DNA of 64,000 nt from Rhodopirellula sp. P2 (GTDB lineage Bacteria; Planctomycetota; Planctomycetia; Pirellulales; Pirellulaceae): contig NZ_CP118225.1 of NCBI RefSeq assembly GCF_028768465.1, positions 6,863,001 through 6,927,000 on the forward strand. Direction: 5' to 3'. Below are positions 27,287-37,243 of this stretch, in pieces. The position numbers were made by a program, and so were the translations under genes. The notes beneath the pieces were generated by a model. It did no database searches and was not told the DNA's origin. It was given only the letters and a program-made list of their open reading frames with translations. Positions within the stretch are counted from its first letter, which is position 1. Every line of letters begins with the position of its first letter.

Positions 27287-29325
27287 GAAGTGCGGGTGCC
27301 ACCAGCGAAAACTTGCCAAACCGAATTGGCGGCCTCCACATCATCCTGCTGGGCCGCCGCACGACCATAGACGATTCGGTTGTACGCATCGACGACCTGG
27401 ACCGCCGATTGGCCGAGAGTCGGGAATTGCACAGCGACTCGGCGGACAAATTCAGACGGCGTTTCGTCCGGTGAGCGCTCGACGCCTTGTTCACGGCACC
27501 ATGCTTCCAAGGCCTGAAACGTGACGACCACCACGCGACGTGGATCGGGATCCCCAACCGGATTTCGAAACGACGCAAATGGTCGCGGTGGCGATTCCGG
27601 CTCCAAACTTTTTTTCGCGGTCGGCTTTGGATCGGACGGCTCTCGGCTTTCATCCGCAAAGAGGTTGTCCCACCACGCCAGAATGGCGTCCAAGTTACGA
27701 ACGACAAAGAACGCGATGAACGCAAACAAGGCCAGGAAAATCACCCACTTGAGCATTCCTGCCATGGTGCTGAACACGCCCCCCAAAGACGGCGAGCGAT
27801 CAGGTGGTGGCTTGGTCCGAGCTGAGAGCGGTTCCTGTTGGTTGCCCGTGTTTTGATTTGGGGTGTCCTCCGAGGGCGGCTCGCTGTCGGATTTCGATTG
27901 CTCGGATGCTTGAGGTTCCTGGTCCTGCGATTCAGGCGATGAGGATTCCTCGGCAGGATCGGTGTCGGAATTGGAACTGTCCGGTTCGCCAGTCTGCGAA
28001 TCGTCGGTGGCCGCATCAGCCGCATTCGGCTCGGACGCATTCGACTGCGATTCGTTGGCTTGAGCGGTTTCGGAGGAAGAGTCGTTCGGAGAGGGAGGCG
28101 ACTGATTGGGGGGCGTTTTGCCTTGTGGTTCTGCTTTGGATTGCTGTGCGTTGCCTGAGTTCTGAGAATCTTTGGCTGCAGGGGCTTGGTTCTCGGACGA
28201 CTCGTTCTTTTCACCGCCGGCGGGTTGGTCGCTGCCGGGATCTTGTCCTTTGCCTTGTTTCTTTCCGCCGGGATCACTTCCCGCAGGCCCGTCTTCGCGG
28301 TTGCCCTGTTGGCCGCCCGCTTTTGCACCGGGTTTGGTTTCACCGCTGGGAGAACCATCCGGGCTGGTTTGGGAGGACTGCGCGTCGTTCTCGTCGCCGA
28401 TTTCCGCGCCCTCCTCTCCCCACCCGTATTCGCTGGCGGACAACGGCGTCCGATTGGTGAGGAACTCAGGGACCTTCAGCGAGGCAACAGCCTTGCCAGG
28501 CAACGGTGCGATGTAGGCGATCATCAGGATCAACCCGATGATGACGATGCCACCTGCAAGCCAGGCGACGGTCGCATCCAAAGGCATCTCTGTTTGTCGT
28601 TGTCGCAGATAACGACGAAGGTTCAAAAACGAAGTCACCACGAGCAGTGACAACGCGGAAAACAAATAGAGCGTCAGAAGGGTTCGAGCCAGGTTCCAGG
28701 TCTTTGTATCGCCACCAAGAAAGAATTGGCCCAGACCAAACAGCGGCAAGGCCCCCAGTGCCAACCACAACACGGTTCGGCCCGGTTGATGCCCGGCAGC
28801 AGGGTTCTTGTTCGAACGTTGGGAGTTGGATTGAGAGGTCGCACTCGTGTCGTCTGCGTCGATTGCCACATTGGACAGTGAGACGTCGGGCTGTTGTTTC
28901 TGTTGTCGTCGAAGCTTTAAAAACGACAAACCACTGTCGACCAACCCTTGTCCGCTGCTGTCAACGGAGTCATCGACGATGGTGCAGTCGTGCACGATCT
29001 TGTCGGCCAAGTAACCGACGACCCACACAATCCCGATGGAAAAGATTGGATCGCCGACGTACCGAATCAGGACGAAAACCGTCGCGACGCCCAGAGCAAT
29101 CGCGTACAGGGATGAGTACTGACGATCATGTTCGATGGTGATCCGAGCGACCGCAGTGGCCCCCATCGTGTACATCAACATCGTCCAGACCAGCGCGCCC
29201 GAGTACCCGCCGGAATACAGAACGATGCACAGGAAACTAGCCAGACTGAACAACATCACGAAGATCAACACCGGCGCAATGGCGATGGCGGCGTAGTCGG
29301 CGGCGGTGTGGTGCAGTCGGCTCAA
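27283..29325 (-). CDS. DUF4129 membrane protein with long acidic low-complexity region
   Basis: A TTG at 29325 begins the 680-residue frame, five codons after the TAG of the upstream GYF gene and in the same frame. Several helices near residues 15-130 and 195-280 are followed by a Ser/Gln/Asn/Pro/Glu-rich disordered stretch (about 300-500). A helix (WVIFLALFAFIAFFVV) and a C-terminal DUF4129 domain come last (ALEAWCREQGVERSPDETPSEFVRRVAVQFPTLGQSAVQVVDAYNRIVYG). DUF4129 is often linked to transglutaminase-like proteins. The gene is coupled to the coiled-coil protein downstream. Confidence 0.78.
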   Translation of the reverse strand: MSRLHHTAADYAAIAIAPVLIFVMLFSLASFLCIVLYSGGYSGALVWTMLMYTMGATAVARITIEHDRQYSSLYAIALGVATVFVLIRYVGDPIFSIGIVWVVGYLADKIVHDCTIVDDSVDSSGQGLVDSGLSFLKLRRQQKQQPDVSLSNVAIDADDTSATSQSNSQRSNKNPAAGHQPGRTVLWLALGALPLFGLGQFFLGGDTKTWNLARTLLTLYLFSALSLLVVTSFLNLRRYLRQRQTEMPLDATVAWLAGGIVIIGLILMIAYIAPLPGKAVASLKVPEFLTNRTPLSASEYGWGEEGAEIGDENDAQSSQTSPDGSPSGETKPGAKAGGQQGNREDGPAGSDPGGKKQGKGQDPGSDQPAGGEKNESSENQAPAAKDSQNSGNAQQSKAEPQGKTPPNQSPPSPNDSSSETAQANESQSNASEPNAADAATDDSQTGEPDSSNSDTDPAEESSSPESQDQEPQASEQSKSDSEPPSEDTPNQNTGNQQEPLSARTKPPPDRSPSLGGVFSTMAGMLKWVIFLALFAFIAFFVVRNLDAILAWWDNLFADESREPSDPKPTAKKSLEPESPPRPFASFRNPVGDPDPRRVVVVTFQALEAWCREQGVERSPDETPSEFVRRVAVQFPTLGQSAVQVVDAYNRIVYGRAAAQQDDVEAANSVWQVFAGGTRTS

Positions 29326-29340
29326 GAAGATGCCGTGTGG

Positions 29341-29586
29341 CTAGCTGGCCTGCCCGTGCGCGGCGTCACCGGCTTCGTTGGGATGAGACGCTTTCCATCG
29401 CCGCATGGCTGGTTCAATCGTACTCATTGGAACCCACCGCTGCCGCGTCTTGGAGCTTTGCACCAACGTTTCCGGAGAAATTTTCCCCCGGTCGATACGA
29501 AGCAACATTTCAGGTTCGCTGATGGGACCGATCCGTTTCGTCGTATGAAACCATCCGTGACTCATGTAATACCATTGGGCACTCAT
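29341..29586 (-). CDS. Small GYF-domain protein
   Basis: The 81-residue protein starting at ATG 29586 is almost entirely a GYF_2-type domain (WYYMSHGWFHTTKRIGPISEPEMLLRIDRGKISPETLVQSS). The W-Y-Y start, G-P-I-S and L-V pattern are diagnostic; such domains bind proline-rich peptides. An in-frame ATG four codons upstream (29598) is also possible. It ends in TAG and is followed, in frame, by the DUF4129 gene, so the two may act together. Confidence 0.75.
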   Translation of the reverse strand: MSAQWYYMSHGWFHTTKRIGPISEPEMLLRIDRGKISPETLVQSSKTRQRWVPMSTIEPAMRRWKASHPNEAGDAAHGQAS

Positions 29587-29850
29587 ATGCACCTCCACTA
29601 TGTTTGCGGAACAACCTTCAGCTTAGTGCTTCTCTCATCTTGATTACAGCTAATTCTGGGGTGATTCTTGCGCCGCAAGGGTGGTCAGTGCGCCGCTAGG
29701 GGGGCGTGTTTTGAATGCGACTTCCCTCCGAAATCGTCTTGTGATGACGGTGATGAACCCAGTACTTTGGCGTTGGACGGTTCAAGTTGGATCTCGAAGA
29801 ATCGGCCACCCTGTTGGGTGGTGATTATCACAAAAGCTGGTTTTCAAGTG

Positions 29851-32800
29851 ATGGGGCAAGGCGAAACGAACGCTCGGACAACACCTCGAAAAGACCGTTG
29901 TCGTGACGTGTCACGCACGGCCTACGATTCTTTCGCCATCGCGGTGTCGCGATCGCTGGCAGGATTGCTGGTCTGTGTTTTCGGCGTGACGAACGCCCTC
30001 GCGCAAACCAATGAAAAAATCATTGTTTTGCCGCAACAGGGGATTCCTTCGTGCCAGTTGACCGAATCAGAGATTCGTTTTCGGATCGCGGGCGAAGTCG
30101 ACGCGGCTGACGAAGAAGCGGTCGCCACCGAAATGCCAGTGGCCCCATCCAATGGTTCGGGACGCTTGGACATTCGATCGGCTGCATCCAATGCCTTGAT
30201 CGGACGGGTGGAAATTTCGCCTGCGACGGTGTCCGAACCTGTCACGATCACGGAGCCAGGAATTTACGATGTGCAGATGCGCGTCCCACGAGACCACCAA
30301 GGTTGGCAGCGCTGGCTGCGATTGGATTCCCTGACAGAACGCGATGGGATGGATGTGGTTCGCAGTTGGACGGTGATTGTGTTCCCGACCACCACCGCGG
30401 AACAGACTCAATCCACCACCCCAACGGCGGGCGTCCCCGGGCCAATGGACCTGAAGCCTCGTCAGATGATGACGCCGATCGATACGGCGACTCTGCGATC
30501 GTGGTGTTCCAATGCGGCGGCGGAGACATCCGCAAAGGATCGCTCCTTGTTGAACTGGACCTGGCGTCATGAGGACGCACCGGTTTCGGAGGATGCGATG
30601 CATTGGCAAGCGCGTCTGGATTGCTTGAAACGCGAACTCAAAGTCCTCCGCGACCAGGGCGTGGACGCAATCGTGCTGCCGATCCCCGAGACGGCATTTG
30701 GTGCCGATCCCGAGTCATCGGTTCCCAGCCAGGAGTCCATCGAGGACGCCATGTTGGCCCGCTTGGCCGCGGAAGAAATGATTCAGTTGGAAGGACAGGT
30801 TTGGTTGGAACCGCCCCATTTGCAATGCGGTGCCCCGGTGAACCGTTTGGTTGATTCCTGGAATGAGTTCTGGGGTGACGGTCAGGCCAGCGGTTTTGTG
30901 GTGCGTTGGCAATCAGAAACCATTCAGTGCCGGAGCTGCGGCCACCACCATGCGACGGAAGCTTTGCTGCCGATCATTGCCAACTTGAACAATCAGCACT
31001 TGATTTTGGTCGAAGATGCGAATGTGGAAACGGCGTCGACCGCAGATGCCACCAGCGAACCGACCGTGCTTCCTTTGTTGCGACAGACGCTCGCTGAAGT
31101 TCGCCGTTTGCAACCAGAGCGAACCAGCAGTCAGGTGTGGTTGGTCAGCGATCACCGACGGGAGCGGCCCCCGCGGTTGAGTGCCCATTTCCCGATCACG
31201 GACGGCCATGCTTCTGAGCCCGCCAACGGTTTCTGGTTGGGGTACCAACCAGTCAGCCCCACCCCGGACTCCGCGTCTTTGGTGGAGGGCAACGCCGTTT
31301 CGATGGAACAAATTGATGACCAATGGATTCAGTGGTGGGATCAACCTGCTCGTGCCGCTGGCATGCCCCGTGATTCGGTTTCGTCGCGATTCCTGTTGTT
31401 CGACCACAACATGCTGGACTCTTCCATCGGCAGGGCAGCTTGCCACGCTTGGAAACACTGGAACGAGAATTTGATTTCGGTGCCGGCAGAAGTTGCCAAT
31501 GGCCAACAGAGGTCGGTCGATGGGTTGGTGACCGTGTCGGTGCATCCGTCCAGTCATTCTTTGGTGCTTGTCAACCGTGCTCCGTGGACCATGAGCGTGT
31601 CGCTGACGACGACCGAAGCGACCGTTTGGAAGATCACACCGGATGAAGATGCAATCGATCTGACACTCACGGTGCCGGAGCAAACCGCGTTGGGAGCCCG
31701 GTTGAAATTGCCGCCACGCCAGATGGTGATCTGTCAAAGTGAATCGCCACTGCCGCGCAAGTTCGCTTGGACCGGATCTGTCTCGGACCCTGCCACGATG
31801 ATGCCTCGAATCACCGAACAAGTCACGATGGTTGTGGAGCACGTCGGTTTGTTGAGCGAGTTGGATCGGTTGCCTCGAGAATTAAAAACACTCACTCCAG
31901 AAGCTGAGTCGCAAGCCGCACCGGCGAGGTCCTCCATTGACCGTTGGAACCCCGGCCGAGTGATTCAAGCCAGCACCACGTTGCTGCGTTCTCCCAAGCC
32001 AGCGACACCACACTTCGCGACCAAATCGTCACCGTCACTGCTCAGCAACGGCGGGTTCGAGCAGAGCAGTTTGCCGGATGCGACCGCGCGACTTGGGATT
32101 CCGAATTGGATGCATGCCCAACATCCCGCTGACGCTGTCAAACTGGATTCACGCTCAGCATTTCGTGGCGAGCACAGTGTGCGTCTTGCTGCCCGGGATG
32201 AGTCGGGAACCCAGGCTTGGTTGATCAGCAAAAACATTGCGACTCCGGTCGCCGGACGCGTTGCCATTTCCATGGCTGTCCGAGGGTACCGCGAGCCTCG
32301 CAAGGAAACGACCACGCCGGGAGCATCCGCTCCCGCGATTGCCAATCCGACGGCAGGGCCCCCAACCAGGCCCTCGCTCGAACCGTTGGGGCAAGGCAAC
32401 GAGGGACGCCAGGGAACGGTCGCTGAACCTTCGAAAACGCTGACGCTGCGGGTGGCGTTGGAGGGATCGCTCGACGGTCAACCGTGTCGCCATTGGCGTG
32501 AAGTGGAAGTCCCAATTGACGGTAAATGGCAAGATTCCACGGTGGTCTTGGAATGGCTGAACGTTGACGTGGAACGCACCCGAGACCTGCGGGTAACCAT
32601 CGACAATCTGTCCGATGGAATCATTTGGGTGGACGATGTCTTTGTCACGGATTGGTTTGCCAGTCGAGTCGAACGAGCTGAAATCCAGAGCCTGGCGTAC
32701 TTGGCCGTTCAGGGGCTGCAACGTGACGATGTCAAAAGTCCGGCTCGATTGCTGAATCAATTTTGGGCCAAGCAATTGTTGCAATTTGCCGTGCGACGAT

Positions 32801-33072
32801 CCACCGACCCGCGCCGCGCGGAGGTGAATCGGCCCTTGGTCCAACCGGTGTTTGGGCGGGGCGTTGCCAGCCCAATGGCGATCGCCACTGCGGCCCCCGT
32901 TGGGTTGCCGACGGAAACCATGGACACCGGCAAGACGATGGCCCATCCAGCTGGCACAGCGGGGGCGACTGAAACTCCCACCGAGACACAGCCCCTGGTG
33001 GATTCGTCGCAGCAAAACGCAGGTGTGACCGGCAGAATTCGCAACTGGTTGCCGCAACCGCTAAGATTTTGA
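29851..33072 (+). CDS. Large secreted protein of unknown function
   Basis: The ATG at 29851 is chosen because it gives a signal peptide (SLAGLLVCVFGVTNALAQ); the longer upstream frame has a Cys-rich, unlikely N-terminus. The 1073-residue protein has a beta-rich start, a central region with a CRSCGHHHATEAL sequence, and a C-terminal half with a carbohydrate-binding-module-like stretch (LLSNGGFEQSSLPDA...RGEHSVRLAA). No catalytic family was recognised. The next gene follows 41 bases downstream on the same strand and may be co-transcribed. Confidence 0.72.
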   Translation: MGQGETNARTTPRKDRCRDVSRTAYDSFAIAVSRSLAGLLVCVFGVTNALAQTNEKIIVLPQQGIPSCQLTESEIRFRIAGEVDAADEEAVATEMPVAPSNGSGRLDIRSAASNALIGRVEISPATVSEPVTITEPGIYDVQMRVPRDHQGWQRWLRLDSLTERDGMDVVRSWTVIVFPTTTAEQTQSTTPTAGVPGPMDLKPRQMMTPIDTATLRSWCSNAAAETSAKDRSLLNWTWRHEDAPVSEDAMHWQARLDCLKRELKVLRDQGVDAIVLPIPETAFGADPESSVPSQESIEDAMLARLAAEEMIQLEGQVWLEPPHLQCGAPVNRLVDSWNEFWGDGQASGFVVRWQSETIQCRSCGHHHATEALLPIIANLNNQHLILVEDANVETASTADATSEPTVLPLLRQTLAEVRRLQPERTSSQVWLVSDHRRERPPRLSAHFPITDGHASEPANGFWLGYQPVSPTPDSASLVEGNAVSMEQIDDQWIQWWDQPARAAGMPRDSVSSRFLLFDHNMLDSSIGRAACHAWKHWNENLISVPAEVANGQQRSVDGLVTVSVHPSSHSLVLVNRAPWTMSVSLTTTEATVWKITPDEDAIDLTLTVPEQTALGARLKLPPRQMVICQSESPLPRKFAWTGSVSDPATMMPRITEQVTMVVEHVGLLSELDRLPRELKTLTPEAESQAAPARSSIDRWNPGRVIQASTTLLRSPKPATPHFATKSSPSLLSNGGFEQSSLPDATARLGIPNWMHAQHPADAVKLDSRSAFRGEHSVRLAARDESGTQAWLISKNIATPVAGRVAISMAVRGYREPRKETTTPGASAPAIANPTAGPPTRPSLEPLGQGNEGRQGTVAEPSKTLTLRVALEGSLDGQPCRHWREVEVPIDGKWQDSTVVLEWLNVDVERTRDLRVTIDNLSDGIIWVDDVFVTDWFASRVERAEIQSLAYLAVQGLQRDDVKSPARLLNQFWAKQLLQFAVRRSTDPRRAEVNRPLVQPVFGRGVASPMAIATAAPVGLPTETMDTGKTMAHPAGTAGATETPTETQPLVDSSQQNAGVTGRIRNWLPQPLRF

Positions 33073-33113
33073 GTCGTTTTTGATCAGCCGAACGCCTTCC
33101 CAAGGTTTCGCTT

Positions 33114-34178
33114 ATGTTCCATTCGCCATCGCATCGATCGAAGCCTGCGAACGCTAAGAAAAGCAGTCGGTCGTCCTTTCGTTTTTGGGGACGCATCGCC
33201 GCCTCGGTTTTGACCGTGGCCCTGGTTGCCGGCGGGATAGCGAGTTACTGGGCGGTTTGGCAGTCGCAGCAAGTGCCCGATTTCTACCAGCGGGTCTTGG
33301 ATCAATCCGATCAAGCGATGCAGGTTGCTCGGAATCAATTGCAACACGATGTCAAGCAACTGCAATCGGATCTGTCACGGCGAGGTTCCTGGAACGCATC
33401 CTTCAGTGAAGAAGAAATCAATGCCTGGCTGTCCGATCAATTGCCAGAACGATTTGATCGGCTGTCGCGTCGCGGCGTTCGTGAACCCGCCATCGCAATC
33501 GAAGACGGGCAAATTCTCGCCGCGGTGCGGTATCAGTCATCGCGTCTCGACACGGTGGTCTCATGCCGCTTGTCGGTGCAGATGACCGAGGAACCCAACC
33601 TGCTTGCGATCCACTTGTCGGACTTGAAAGCGGGGGCGTTGCCATTGCCGTTGGAACCCTTTGTCCGCCGGATCAGCCGTGAAGCTGCGCTGGGCGATTT
33701 GGACGTTCGGTGGGACTTCACCGAGGATGGGCCGATCGCGCTGGTGCACATTCCCCAAGAAGACCCGCACTATGCCTTCAAGCCCTTGGTCATCGAACTG
33801 GTCAGCTTGACCGCGGGGCGGTTGCGACTGTCGGGACAAGCCGGCCAGTTGGCTCAGGACTACTACTCGCCTCGAGGTCCAGTGCATCGGTTCGTTTCGT
33901 TCCGCAAGCAATCGCAACCAGCGAACGATTCCGAGGATGAAACCTCACGTGCATCCGATCAAAGCACGGATGGTCGTTCCGCGTCGATTTCTGAATCCCA
34001 AACGCAAAGCTCCGAAGCCACGACGACCGGGGATCGAAACCTCGATCAACGTCGGGCTGATTCGCGAGGATCGGGAACCAAAGCCTCTGGGCAACGCTGG
34101 ATGGTCAGAAAACCATCCCAGACGCTGCCAGCGGTGCTGCGAACTCGCTCGGATGATTCGCTGTCGCTGTACCAGTGA
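33114..34178 (+). CDS. Single-pass membrane protein of unknown function
   Basis: The 354-residue protein has an N-terminal basic segment and one membrane helix (IAASVLTVALVAGGIASYWAV), then a soluble part with a helix, a beta-rich domain (LLAIHLSDLKAGALPLPLEP) and a Ser/Gln/Asp-rich tail. No family was recognised. Its last 133 bases overlap, on the opposite strand, the end of the LigD_N-like gene. The overlapped part is its low-complexity tail. Confidence 0.68.
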   Translation: MFHSPSHRSKPANAKKSSRSSFRFWGRIAASVLTVALVAGGIASYWAVWQSQQVPDFYQRVLDQSDQAMQVARNQLQHDVKQLQSDLSRRGSWNASFSEEEINAWLSDQLPERFDRLSRRGVREPAIAIEDGQILAAVRYQSSRLDTVVSCRLSVQMTEEPNLLAIHLSDLKAGALPLPLEPFVRRISREAALGDLDVRWDFTEDGPIALVHIPQEDPHYAFKPLVIELVSLTAGRLRLSGQAGQLAQDYYSPRGPVHRFVSFRKQSQPANDSEDETSRASDQSTDGRSASISESQTQSSEATTTGDRNLDQRRADSRGSGTKASGQRWMVRKPSQTLPAVLRTRSDDSLSLYQ

Positions 34179-34732
34179 CTTGGCTGGAATGGAACGGGCT
34201 GGAACAACAGTTCCAAGCATCCCGGTGCCTGCTTCTCGTTGAGTGATCCCGTTGGTTGAATCGAGACCGCGGTGCGAAATGAATTTTCGCTCGCCCCCGC
34301 CTGGGAGGACGGTTCGGATCGGAGGATTCGGTGAGTGCCCGATGCGATCCGGGTGACAACGCCTCGGTTGTTGGAAACCGGGCCGTCGTAATCCAAGTAA
34401 AGCCGGCGGTGATCCGGCAAACGCACCATCGGAATCTTGTTTGCCGGTGCCAACGGCACGATGGGCGTGGCAAAGGTCCAAAGTTGCTCGCCGCCGCTTT
34501 GCAGTTCGAACAACCAGTCAAAGTGATCGCCACGTGCGACGGTTGCCTGGGCCGTTGGATCGCAGCCAGTTGGATCCGAGCCTTTCGAATCCAAGCCTTT
34601 CGAATCCGAGGCATTCCAATTTGGGTCAGCACGTTTGGGGCTGCCGCCGCTCGGCACGCGGTGATGCAACACGGCAAATCGCAAGGACGTCTCGGAGGCA
34701 GCCCTCCCTGAATCTTCGGTGGGAAGGTTCAC
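34046..34732 (-). CDS. LigD N-terminal (3'-phosphoesterase-like) domain protein
   Basis: A GTG at 34732 overlaps the ribBA stop by four bases (GTGA). The 228-residue protein matches the short planctomycete relatives of the LigD N-terminal phosphoesterase domain: RFAVLHHRVPSGG, HFDWLFELQSGGEQLWTFATP, and RRLYLDYDGPVSNNRGVVTRIASGTH. In LigD, the domain trims 3' ends during end joining. Here the first His/Asp region appears changed (HHR; HFDW). The C-terminal 45 residues overlap the opposite gene and may be non-conserved. Confidence 0.75.
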   Translation of the reverse strand: MNLPTEDSGRAASETSLRFAVLHHRVPSGGSPKRADPNWNASDSKGLDSKGSDPTGCDPTAQATVARGDHFDWLFELQSGGEQLWTFATPIVPLAPANKIPMVRLPDHRRLYLDYDGPVSNNRGVVTRIASGTHRILRSEPSSQAGASENSFRTAVSIQPTGSLNEKQAPGCLELLFQPVPFQPSHWYSDSESSERVRSTAGSVWDGFLTIQRCPEALVPDPRESARR

Positions 34733-35949
34733 GAGAGTGGCGGCAACTGGTGACCCATTTTTTCGCGTTTGGTTTCCAAGTAACGCACATTGTGTTCGTT
34801 GCTAGGAGGAACGATGGGGACTTGGTCGACAACTTTCAGATCAAAGCCGCGGAGGTTGAAGGCTTTGGTTTTCTTCGGGTTGTTGGTCAACAAACGAACC
34901 TCTGACAGCCCAAGGTCTTTCAGAATCTGGAGTCCGACGCCGTAGTCACGCATGTCGGCTTTGAATCCAAGCGCGTGGTTGGCTTCGACCGTGTCCATGC
35001 CCTTGTCTTGCAAAGCGTAGGCCCGGATCTTTTGAGCCAACCCGATGCCCCGGCCTTCCTGCGGCAGATAGATCAACGCACCTCGGCCTTCACGACTGAT
35101 CATGTCCAGTGCCATGTGAAGTTGGTCTCCACAATCGCAACGCAGGGATTGAATCAAATCCCCGGTGAAGCAGCTGCTGTGCATGCGAACCAGCGGTGGC
35201 GTGCCGGGAGCGGTCAGGTCACCGAAAACAATCGCAATGGGTTCTTGGGCTTCGTAGTTGACGTTGTAAACGATGATTTCGAAGTCGCCGTACCGGGTTG
35301 GCAGTTCCGAAGTGGCAGCGCGACTGACCAGTTTTTCGCTCACGCGTCGGTGTGCGATCAGGTGTTCGATGCTGATGATTTTCAGATTGTGTTCCTTGGC
35401 CAGTTTCGCCAAGTCATCTCGCGAGGCACGGTCGCCCGATTCGTTCAGCACTTCGCAGAGCACACCGACGGGTGCCAAACCCGCCATCCGAGACAGGTCG
35501 ATCGCCGCTTCGGTGTGTCCTGCCCGACGTAGCACGCCGCCTTCTTTGGCCAGCAATGGGTACACGTGGCCGGGACGCACGAAGTCCTCTTCCGTGGCTT
35601 CGGGATCCGTCAGGCGACGAATCGTTTCACTTCGCTCAGCGGCCGTGATGCCCGTTTTCGCGGTGGCGATATCGATTGGCGTCATGAACGCGGTCTGCAG
35701 CGGGGCGTTGTTTTGAGGGACGACCGGCGACAATTCCAGCCGCTTGCAGACCTCAGGCAACACCGAAACGCACAACTGTCCACGCCCGCCCAAAATGAAA
35801 TTGATCAGTTCTGGGGTCGCTTTTTCACCCGCGCAGATGAAATCGCCCTCGTTTTCACGGTCCTCCGCGTCAATCACGATGATGACTTCGCCTCGGGCGA
35901 TGGCTTCGACGGCTTCAGGAATCGTGTTCAAGTCAATCGAGGATGACAT
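34729..35949 (-). CDS. ribBA: Bifunctional DHBP synthase / GTP cyclohydrolase II
   Basis: The 406-residue riboflavin enzyme makes 3,4-dihydroxy-2-butanone 4-phosphate (N-terminal half) and opens the GTP ring (C-terminal half). The RibB motif DRENEGDF is at residues 30-37, with RPGHVYPL and HTEAAIDL following. The RibA part holds the zinc Cys cluster (SSCFTGDLIQSLRCDCGDQ) and RGALIYLPQEGRGIGL. The stop overlaps the LigD_N gene. No FMN riboswitch was seen in the 95 bases upstream. Confidence 0.95.
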   Translation of the reverse strand: MSSSIDLNTIPEAVEAIARGEVIIVIDAEDRENEGDFICAGEKATPELINFILGGRGQLCVSVLPEVCKRLELSPVVPQNNAPLQTAFMTPIDIATAKTGITAAERSETIRRLTDPEATEEDFVRPGHVYPLLAKEGGVLRRAGHTEAAIDLSRMAGLAPVGVLCEVLNESGDRASRDDLAKLAKEHNLKIISIEHLIAHRRVSEKLVSRAATSELPTRYGDFEIIVYNVNYEAQEPIAIVFGDLTAPGTPPLVRMHSSCFTGDLIQSLRCDCGDQLHMALDMISREGRGALIYLPQEGRGIGLAQKIRAYALQDKGMDTVEANHALGFKADMRDYGVGLQILKDLGLSEVRLLTNNPKKTKAFNLRGFDLKVVDQVPIVPPSNEHNVRYLETKREKMGHQLPPLS

Positions 35950-36044
35950 ATTGGGCAGATCAGGTCGGCGATGCGGGGAAAGAGGGGGACCATGCGACGA
36001 AATGGCAATGACTCGACGCTGGACCTGCCCGTATTATACGTGCG

Positions 36045-37217
36045 ATGGAAACCACGCCTACGGACCCAACCATGATGCTCTCATCCTTTCCCTGCAGTTA
36101 CTTGCCGTCGCGAGAAATCGCCAGCGGGATTGGTGGGGGGCGAGACGGACGGACTTTGCCAAGCCTGCGTCCGTGGAACCTGCTGGCGAGTTGCGTTCTG
36201 GCCTTGGGGGCGTTTCTGCCCTCGGGAGCCGCGTGGTCCGATGACGGCGGAACGACCAACGCAGTGAAGATGGCTCCTGCCAGCGCCCCCGCTGCCGTTG
36301 AACCCGCCAGTGTGGAACCCGTTGCCGAGGTGGCAGCCGACCTGGGGCCCCCCGTGGAGGTGCAGCAGTTTCTTGATCTCCGCTACAGCGACGCCGATGG
36401 CAGCGCGGGGCTGTTTGACTTGCATCTGCCGATTTCGGATCAGCACCGCGTTTCGACCAACGACGCAGGCGAAGTTTTTGTCGAAGGTCCACCTCGTCCG
36501 GCCATCTTGATGATCCACGGTGGTGGCTGGGCAATCGGTGACAAATGGACTTTGCGAGCGTATTGCGATCGGTTGGCCCAATTGGGATTTGTCGTCCTCA
36601 ACATGAATTATCGCTTGGCACCGCAGCACCAATTCCCGCGGCAGGTCGACGATGTGCGACAAGTCCTGTTGCAGTTGGTCGAGCATTCAGACGCTTGGAA
36701 AATTGATCTGAATCGGGTCGGGATGTTTGGCTACTCGGCAGGAGGCCACTTGTCGGCCTTGATTGGAGTGCTGAGCAATGAGGATCGACCGACTCAAATG
36801 CTGGCCAGCGAGTGGGGATCCGATGACCCTCGTTGGGAACAGTTGCCGCCGATCGCCGCGGTGTGTGCGGGTGGTCCGCCGTGCGATTTCCGGATCGTCC
36901 CGGATGACAACGCGGGCCTGAGTTACTTCTTGGGTGGGACGCCACGTGAAGTGCCCAACAATTACCTGGGAGCCTCGCCGACCGCCCATGTCTCCCCCGG
37001 CGATCCACCGATGCAGTTGATCCATGGGGAAAAGGATTTGTTGGTCCCGCTGGAAAACAGTCAGAAATTCGCGGCCGCTTTGATGGACGCCGGCGTGGCA
37101 GTTACCTTGACAGTGATCGAAAACCAATGCCACATGATGACGCTGTTTCACCCCACCACGAAGCAGCGAATCAAGGACTTCTTTGTCACGCAATTGTTGC
37201 AACCCTCGTCATCGTGA
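36045..37217 (+). CDS. Secreted alpha/beta hydrolase (BD-FAE/HSL-like esterase)
   Basis: The 390-residue protein has a signal segment (LLASCVLALGAFLPSGAAW), although the first 45 residues are unusually long, and an alternative ATG is at 36072. The hydrolase domain shows the oxyanion motif HGGGW, the nucleophile GYSAGGH, an Asp region (HGEKDLLVPLENSQKF) and a late His (NQCHMMTLFHP). It should cleave an ester, perhaps an acetylated sugar. It is divergent from ribBA with 95 bases between. Confidence 0.85.
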   Translation: METTPTDPTMMLSSFPCSYLPSREIASGIGGGRDGRTLPSLRPWNLLASCVLALGAFLPSGAAWSDDGGTTNAVKMAPASAPAAVEPASVEPVAEVAADLGPPVEVQQFLDLRYSDADGSAGLFDLHLPISDQHRVSTNDAGEVFVEGPPRPAILMIHGGGWAIGDKWTLRAYCDRLAQLGFVVLNMNYRLAPQHQFPRQVDDVRQVLLQLVEHSDAWKIDLNRVGMFGYSAGGHLSALIGVLSNEDRPTQMLASEWGSDDPRWEQLPPIAAVCAGGPPCDFRIVPDDNAGLSYFLGGTPREVPNNYLGASPTAHVSPGDPPMQLIHGEKDLLVPLENSQKFAAALMDAGVAVTLTVIENQCHMMTLFHPTTKQRIKDFFVTQLLQPSSS

Positions 37218-37243
37218 CGGATGGATCTCGTTTTGATTCCGGA

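Noticed and set aside
35950-36044. FMN riboswitch upstream of ribBA
   Set aside because: The 95 bases lack the conserved RFN-element blocks.
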